IMG/VR virus record: IMGVR_UViG_3300035070_001800
Coordinates: 1-33,095 of that record
Strand: one strand, 5' to 3'
DNA: 33,095 nucleotides
Origin: a virus
Shown here: positions 29,593 through 33,095 of the stretch, piece by piece
Layout of the letters: every line of letters begins with the position of its first letter
Numbering within the stretch: the stretch's first letter is position 1
Position numbers and translations under genes: made by a program
The notes under the pieces: model-generated
What the model was told of the DNA's origin: nothing
Databases searched by the model: none
What the model saw: only the letters and a program-made list of their open reading frames with translations

Positions 29593-31037
29593 TAGTATTT
29601 TACCTTTTCTATGCTAAATGGATATTCAGCATCTTTATAGAATTTCTTCCTTTCAGTTAGATGTCGTTTTGAGAACTTACACCTGCTTGTGATGTCCCAA
29701 ATTTGAACAAAATCTTTATCCTTCGCCACACGTACACCGCGACCGATAGACTGAATAACCCGCACAAAAGACTTGCCAGGCTCCAAAAGAACCATGTTGA
29801 ATATGCGAGGGATATTAATACCAACAGCGGCAACGCCGTAAGTAGCAATAGTGATTGAATTGGTAGCTTCATTTATTTCCTTATATGCTGTTTTCCTATC
29901 ATCAGATTTCATAGAACCTTGAACGAAATCTGCTTCTGGGAGTAGATCCTGTAATGCTTGTCCCGAATTGATACGCCCAGTTAAGACTAGGGTATTTCCT
30001 GTTTGTGATATTTCTTTAATTAAGTTTGCTAAGTATTCTTGTCTTTTTTTATCCTCTAGTAAAAATTTTAGTTCACTTTGATAATCAGTATATAATTGTG
30101 TCTCTTGTGTCTGAACTACATTTACATGACAATTGGACAACACGCCAATATCTTGCAAATCTTTTGCTGCTAGTCTATTCACAATGTCTCCCAAACTGGC
30201 ACGTATGGTAGCAAACTCATGATCAGACTTGGGAATGGTCCCCGTTAATCCCCAACGCAACGGAACACGTGCAAATACACTTGTTAACAAATCCTTTAGT
30301 ACATCAGCCTTTGCTTGATGTACCTCGTCTACAATTACACAGCACACGTCCTCGATAAAGTCCATGATATTTTCTTCGCCTTTTTTAGTTTTCTTTAGCA
30401 AGGAATTGAGGGATTGCCATGTACAGATGGTGTGGGTTTTTCCAATATCTTTCCTATCACCGAAGTAAACACCAGCATCTAACCCACAATTTAGATAGTC
30501 TTCTTCAGTCTGCCGTACCAAGTCCTTATTTGGTACAATAACAATTGAACGCCCATACTTTTCTACTAATTTAGACATAGTAGCAGTCATAATAGTTTTT
30601 CCGGCACCTGTAGCAATCTCTTGTAGAGCCTGTGGTGCCTCCAAAAACTTATTAACAACGTCAACTTGATAATCACGAAGGCGAATAGTTTCACCTGCTG
30701 CTGGATGTCCTTCGGGCCAACATGTGTCGCCCCAAAATTCATCATTAATTGTATCAAATTCTAATTTAGTATGTTCACGGCGATCATCAATGTCAATCTC
30801 ATATCCAGAACTCATAATGATGGGCAAAAGATCATCCAATAAATTTAGATAAGTTCTACCACCGACATCGCAAAACCGCACAGTTCCATCCCAACGTCCT
30901 AATTTATAGGCTGGCATATGATATGCGTGTGGTAGGAAGAACTTTAATTTATCACTACACTTACGGCGTGTAGCAGGATCAAGTCCTTCTAACTTTACAT
31001 TTACTTCGTCTTTGATTAAGATTGTACATTTTTTCAT
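29592..31037 (-). CDS. uvsW: UvsW-like recombination DNA/RNA helicase
   Basis: A 481-aa SF2 helicase. An N-terminal substrate-binding domain (1-115) precedes IATGAGKTIM (141-150, Walker A), IVDEVHQAK (235-243, DEVH box), WGLTGTIPK (262-270), and VIQSIGRGVRVA (427-438, motif VI with arginine fingers). T4 UvsW unwinds branched DNA, R-loops and origin RNA, shifting replication from origin- to recombination-dependent mode. Length matches T4 UvsW (about 500 aa). The consensus promoter predicts +1 at the A of ATG (leaderless). In T4 uvsW is a late gene; here its promoter is of the host sigma70 type, a difference in timing. Confidence 0.95.
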   Translation of the reverse strand: MKKCTILIKDEVNVKLEGLDPATRRKCSDKLKFFLPHAYHMPAYKLGRWDGTVRFCDVGGRTYLNLLDDLLPIIMSSGYEIDIDDRREHTKLEFDTINDEFWGDTCWPEGHPAAGETIRLRDYQVDVVNKFLEAPQALQEIATGAGKTIMTATMSKLVEKYGRSIVIVPNKDLVRQTEEDYLNCGLDAGVYFGDRKDIGKTHTICTWQSLNSLLKKTKKGEENIMDFIEDVCCVIVDEVHQAKADVLKDLLTSVFARVPLRWGLTGTIPKSDHEFATIRASLGDIVNRLAAKDLQDIGVLSNCHVNVVQTQETQLYTDYQSELKFLLEDKKRQEYLANLIKEISQTGNTLVLTGRINSGQALQDLLPEADFVQGSMKSDDRKTAYKEINEATNSITIATYGVAAVGINIPRIFNMVLLEPGKSFVRVIQSIGRGVRVAKDKDFVQIWDITSRCKFSKRHLTERKKFYKDAEYPFSIEKVKY

Positions 31038-31043
31038 AATAAT

Positions 31044-31072
31044 ATCATAACACTTTTTTCGATTAAAGTCAA
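31044..31072 (-). promoter_or_regulatory. sigma70-type promoter giving a leaderless uvsW mRNA
   Basis: On the minus strand, TTGACT (31072-31067), 17 bp, TATGAT (31049-31044). The predicted +1 is 31037, the A of the uvsW ATG. It directly abuts the U-tract of the terminator at 31074-31103. Confidence 0.8.
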
Positions 31073-31073
31073 G

Positions 31074-31103
31074 AAAAAACAGACACCCAAGGATGCCTGT
31101 TTA
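31074..31103 (-). terminator. rho-independent terminator after the AAA+ gene
   Basis: On the minus strand the stem AACAGGCA/TGTCTGTT with an 8-base loop is followed by six T, then by the -35 of the uvsW promoter. It closes the AAA+ ATPase transcript. Confidence 0.8.
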
Positions 31104-31120
31104 TAAAAATATATAATAGA

Positions 31121-32095
31121 TTATACACGCTTCATGCATGTTGTTTCTGCTAATCGCTTCCAACGTGCGGGGCTTAACTTACACAAGTCAGCCAATTTCT
31201 GAGCCATGCGAAGTGAAATTTCACGCATTTTTGCTTGATTATCTTCCAGGAATTTTACAATATCAACCTCCTGTTCTTTAGATAAACCTTTCTGATCGAA
31301 CAACCCACCATCACGTGCAATCTGCTTGATACGCAAGATTTTCTCACGTGTAGAGTCCATAGTCAAGTCAAGATAGTGACAACGTGACATAATAGCCTCA
31401 AGATGATCTTTGATTTTATTTGAACGAACATTATCGAATTTTAGATTCGTGATAAAGATTACACTACCCTTAAATTCAAAACGATCCGGAACACCCTCAC
31501 GGCGCAAGAAATGTGAGTCTGAATTCCAAGAAATATAACGCTTCTTACCACTATCAAGTGCCGCTTTAAGAATGTTTAGAGCATTTTCATCAAACAGAAT
31601 GCTATCACAGTCATCCAGAACAACGATGTTCTTTGAGTCTGAATACTTGTACAACATAGCGTACAAACCAATCGGTGACATTGTACCTTTAACGAAAGTG
31701 TGTCGAAGCGGATTATCTGCCATTACATCAAACAACGAATCTTTTTCAAGAATTTGTTCAACACCATATGTCTTACCGATTCCAGGAGGCCCTGAAACTA
31801 CCATACCACGTACAATTCCATCGCACGTTGCCTCTGTCATTTCATCAAGAATAGAGAAACGTTCAGCAATACGATCCATAACTTCAACATCAGTCTCACG
31901 ATGAAATGACACGACTTCAACATTTTCGGGCTGCACTTTTACTCGCATTTTAGAACGATTAAATTCTGTTTCACTTGCATCAACAGTTATGAAATAAGTA
32001 CCATCCTTTGCTTGTTTCATTTCTTGAACTACAGGAAAAATACCTGTTACTTCTTCATTGCGGTAAAATCCGTTTACGATTTGAACTACTGACAT
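31121..32095 (-). CDS. AAA+ ATPase, 324 aa
   Basis: A single AAA+ module after an N-terminal beta domain (about 1-65). Counting from the chosen start, VSGPPGIGKTYG holds Walker A (102-109), NIVVLDDCDSILF the Walker B (about 156-168), and VIFITNLKFDN sensor 1. The C-terminal lid ends in SPARWKRLAETTCMKRV. It is not a clamp-loader gp44 by sequence pattern; similar ATPases occur in T4-like marine phages with unknown substrates. I choose ATG at 32095 because GAGG lies 8 bases upstream; the ATG at 32101 would be too close to it. It is a single-gene unit between the promoter at 32126-32154 and the terminator at 31074-31103. Confidence 0.85.
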   Translation of the reverse strand: MSVVQIVNGFYRNEEVTGIFPVVQEMKQAKDGTYFITVDASETEFNRSKMRVKVQPENVEVVSFHRETDVEVMDRIAERFSILDEMTEATCDGIVRGMVVSGPPGIGKTYGVEQILEKDSLFDVMADNPLRHTFVKGTMSPIGLYAMLYKYSDSKNIVVLDDCDSILFDENALNILKAALDSGKKRYISWNSDSHFLRREGVPDRFEFKGSVIFITNLKFDNVRSNKIKDHLEAIMSRCHYLDLTMDSTREKILRIKQIARDGGLFDQKGLSKEQEVDIVKFLEDNQAKMREISLRMAQKLADLCKLSPARWKRLAETTCMKRV

Positions 32096-32125
32096 TTTCA
32101 TTTCCTCTTTGTGATTACTAACTTA

Positions 32126-32154
32126 GTTATAAACTGATTCGTGGATAATGTCAA
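32126..32154 (-). promoter_or_regulatory. sigma70-type early promoter with CGAATCA spacer motif
   Basis: On the minus strand, TTGACA (32154-32149), 17 bp with ACGAATCAGT before the -10, TATAAC (32131-32126). From CGAATCA through CTAAGT and AGTAATCA it is nearly identical to the promoter at 33062-33090, so one is probably a copy of the other. Confidence 0.85.
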
Positions 32155-32162
32155 GCATCCAT

Positions 32163-32414
32163 TTAGCGATGTCTCCATGGTTCTGCCAAATCGGCCAAAT
32201 GCCGTTGATGATTATTGTAAGAAATTTTGTAATCTTCCCAAGAACCATACGTATGAGTTGCAGGACCAACTTTATTATTACGTGCTTCGGCTGAGGAACG
32301 TGCCATTTTTTCACCAAAGGGATACCAATCAACTAATTCTTTTGTATCAGATGTATATACAACAAAAATAGGATAACCTTTTTTGACTTCTTTTCTTAGT
32401 TTTTCAATGTCCAT
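32163..32414 (-). CDS. small hypothetical early protein, 83 aa
   Basis: An 83-aa protein. MDIEKLRKEVKKGYPIFVVYT begins a helix then a strand; DWYPFGEKMARSSAEARNNK and GSWEDYKISYNNHQRHLADLA follow. I do not recognise the family. It is third in the early unit from 33090, two bases after the stop of the 56-aa gene. Function unknown. Confidence 0.6.
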   Translation of the reverse strand: MDIEKLRKEVKKGYPIFVVYTSDTKELVDWYPFGEKMARSSAEARNNKVGPATHTYGSWEDYKISYNNHQRHLADLAEPWRHR

Positions 32415-32416
32415 TA

Positions 32417-32587
32417 TTAAACCCTAGATAATTCAAAATAACAATCTGCAACAAGTTGTATAGCCAAATCGCCATATCGTTCTCTTACCTTGTCATATAC
32501 TGTTTCGACATCTTTACCAGATTTAATCAACTGACTGGCAAAGTTTTGTACTTCAATACGGAAACCTTGTGTTAATTGAGTATTCAT
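32417..32587 (-). CDS. small early protein, 56 aa
   Basis: A 56-codon frame, easily missed because of its size: MNTQLTQGFRIEVQNFASQL, then IKSGKDVETVYDKVRERYGD and LAIQLVADCYFELSRV. It is amphipathic and helical. Its ATG overlaps the stop of the 147-aa gene by one base (TAATG) and its stop lies two bases before the next ATG, so it fills the gap exactly. This tight packing is the main reason to call it real. No family recognised. Confidence 0.75.
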   Translation of the reverse strand: MNTQLTQGFRIEVQNFASQLIKSGKDVETVYDKVRERYGDLAIQLVADCYFELSRV

Positions 32588-33030
32588 TATGCAGCCTCTT
32601 TCATTTCATTACGATAGTTATATGGTTTATCCCACTTACCAACGTTAATATCAATATAGAAATCATGATCAAAGTAATCAATCTGTGAATTACTATTGTT
32701 ATAATAACCAGTAGATTTGATAGCAGCAAGTAAGTCACCAAAGAAACGTTTGATAGTTGGATCAACCGCATGTTCCTCACACCAGTAAGGATTAACTTGA
32801 TAGTTTCCAGTAGTAGAGCGAACCTGCTCACCACGGCGTTGTGCAATCGCACGATTATAAGCATTGATATCGCCGATGAAATCGAGTGGGCCGTTCCAAA
32901 GATTGACAACTAATGTACTGTGATTATCTACTGCAACAGTAACATCACGCCCACCAAAGCCGTATGATTTACAAACTGCTTTAACATTTTTAGCGATGAT
33001 TTTTTTGCGGTCCTGAGAAATATACGCCAT
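32587..33030 (-). CDS. early protein with LPD29-like domain, 147 aa
   Basis: MAYISQDRKKIIAKNVKAVCK, then YGFGGRDVTVAVDNHSTLVVN (near 23-43) and a C-terminal FDHDFYIDINVGKWDKPY (about 119-136). The order matches a domain common in phage and plasmid proteins (LPD29-like: start MAYISQExK, then NHSTLVV and a final D-x-x-Y-x-D-I-N-h-G-x-W-x-K-P-Y). Its role is unknown; such domains are attached to conjugation and anti-defence polyproteins. AAGGA precedes the ATG and the gene heads the early unit under the promoter at 33062-33090. Confidence 0.7.
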   Translation of the reverse strand: MAYISQDRKKIIAKNVKAVCKSYGFGGRDVTVAVDNHSTLVVNLWNGPLDFIGDINAYNRAIAQRRGEQVRSTTGNYQVNPYWCEEHAVDPTIKRFFGDLLAAIKSTGYYNNSNSQIDYFDHDFYIDINVGKWDKPYNYRNEMKEAA

Positions 33031-33061
33031 ATTGTTAGTCCTTTTCGCTGATTACTACTTA

Positions 33062-33090
33062 GTTATAAACTGATTCGTTAGATTTGTCAA
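33062..33090 (-). promoter_or_regulatory. sigma70-type early promoter with CGAATCA spacer motif
   Basis: On the minus strand, TTGACA (33090-33085), 17 bp with ACGAATCAGT before the -10, TATAAC (33067-33062). Predicted +1 is near 33055, leaving a 25-nt leader with AAGGA. Confidence 0.85.
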
Positions 33091-33095
33091 CCTTT

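Noticed and set aside
31121-32095. AAA+ ATPase as the clamp-loader large subunit gp44
   Set aside because: It has an additional N-terminal beta domain, and the regions after Walker A and B do not follow the gp44/RFC pattern; the gp62 gene is several kilobases away.

Overview
The window is a compact, AT-rich stretch of a T4-like (Tevenvirinae-related) myovirus genome. The diagnostic genes are the replicative helicase gp41, primase gp61, clamp-loader small subunit gp62, the UvsW helicase, a PAAR spike-tip protein and several recurrent T4-like late proteins. Recurrent GATAAATAC/TATAAATA sites match the T4 late promoter. The low GC and the gene set (ClpP, a MGME1-like exonuclease, a DUF6267-like ligase-fold protein, many small conserved marine-phage proteins) suggest a marine phage of an AT-rich host, for example a pelagibacter-type bacterium. 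The host cannot be fixed from the sequence alone. No tRNA, CRISPR array, integrase or insertion sequence was seen.

All genes but one lie on the minus strand, so transcription runs from high to low coordinates. (1) 33090-31121: early cassette of small proteins plus an AAA+ ATPase, under two near-duplicate sigma70-type promoters. (2) 31072-24798: a long operon of uvsW, small conserved proteins, an adenylylsulfate-kinase-like P-loop protein, gp62, a zinc-finger protein, an AbrB-like protein, a phosphoribosyltransferase, and a 195-aa protein that looks like a polymerase-less piece of DnaE. (3) 24452-24838: the only plus-strand gene, with its own late-type promoter. (4) 24414-22287: a late transcript with a structural protein and a 429-aa protein of unknown role. 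(5) 22282-16278: replication and modification block, each unit with its own consensus promoter: DNA methyltransferase 2, primase-ClpP-small protein, a nuclease-like protein next to DNA methyltransferase 1, and helicase gp41. (6) 16279-8527: late genes, many small, including a ligase-like enzyme, a membrane/coiled-coil protein and a likely highly expressed 87-aa virion protein. Strong terminators and a candidate structured RNA (12480-12544) are here. (7) 8424-7700: MGME1/RecB-like exonuclease with a host-type promoter. (8) 7714-1558: late baseplate/tail genes (Mtd_N-type fibre-like protein, Lsm-like small protein, PAAR, 697-aa virion protein) and a zeta-toxin-like kinase. (9) 1561-1: glycosyltransferase and small early genes; the last is cut by the window edge.

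The most striking pattern is regulatory. Twelve sigma70-type promoters all have exactly 17-bp spacers. In five of them the predicted +1 falls on the A of the start codon (exonuclease, gp41, primase, methyltransferase 2, uvsW), which predicts leaderless mRNAs. Two late promoters (24406-24414 and 24439-24446) show the same geometry. Four other early promoters share a CGAATCA word just upstream of the -10 box, which sigma70 consensus does not explain. Several promoter elements are embedded in the stop codon of the upstream gene. Other leads are the DnaE-like fragment, the nuclease-like/methyltransferase pair, a recurring N-terminal peptide on late proteins that resembles a capsid-targeting sequence, and the candidate small RNA.
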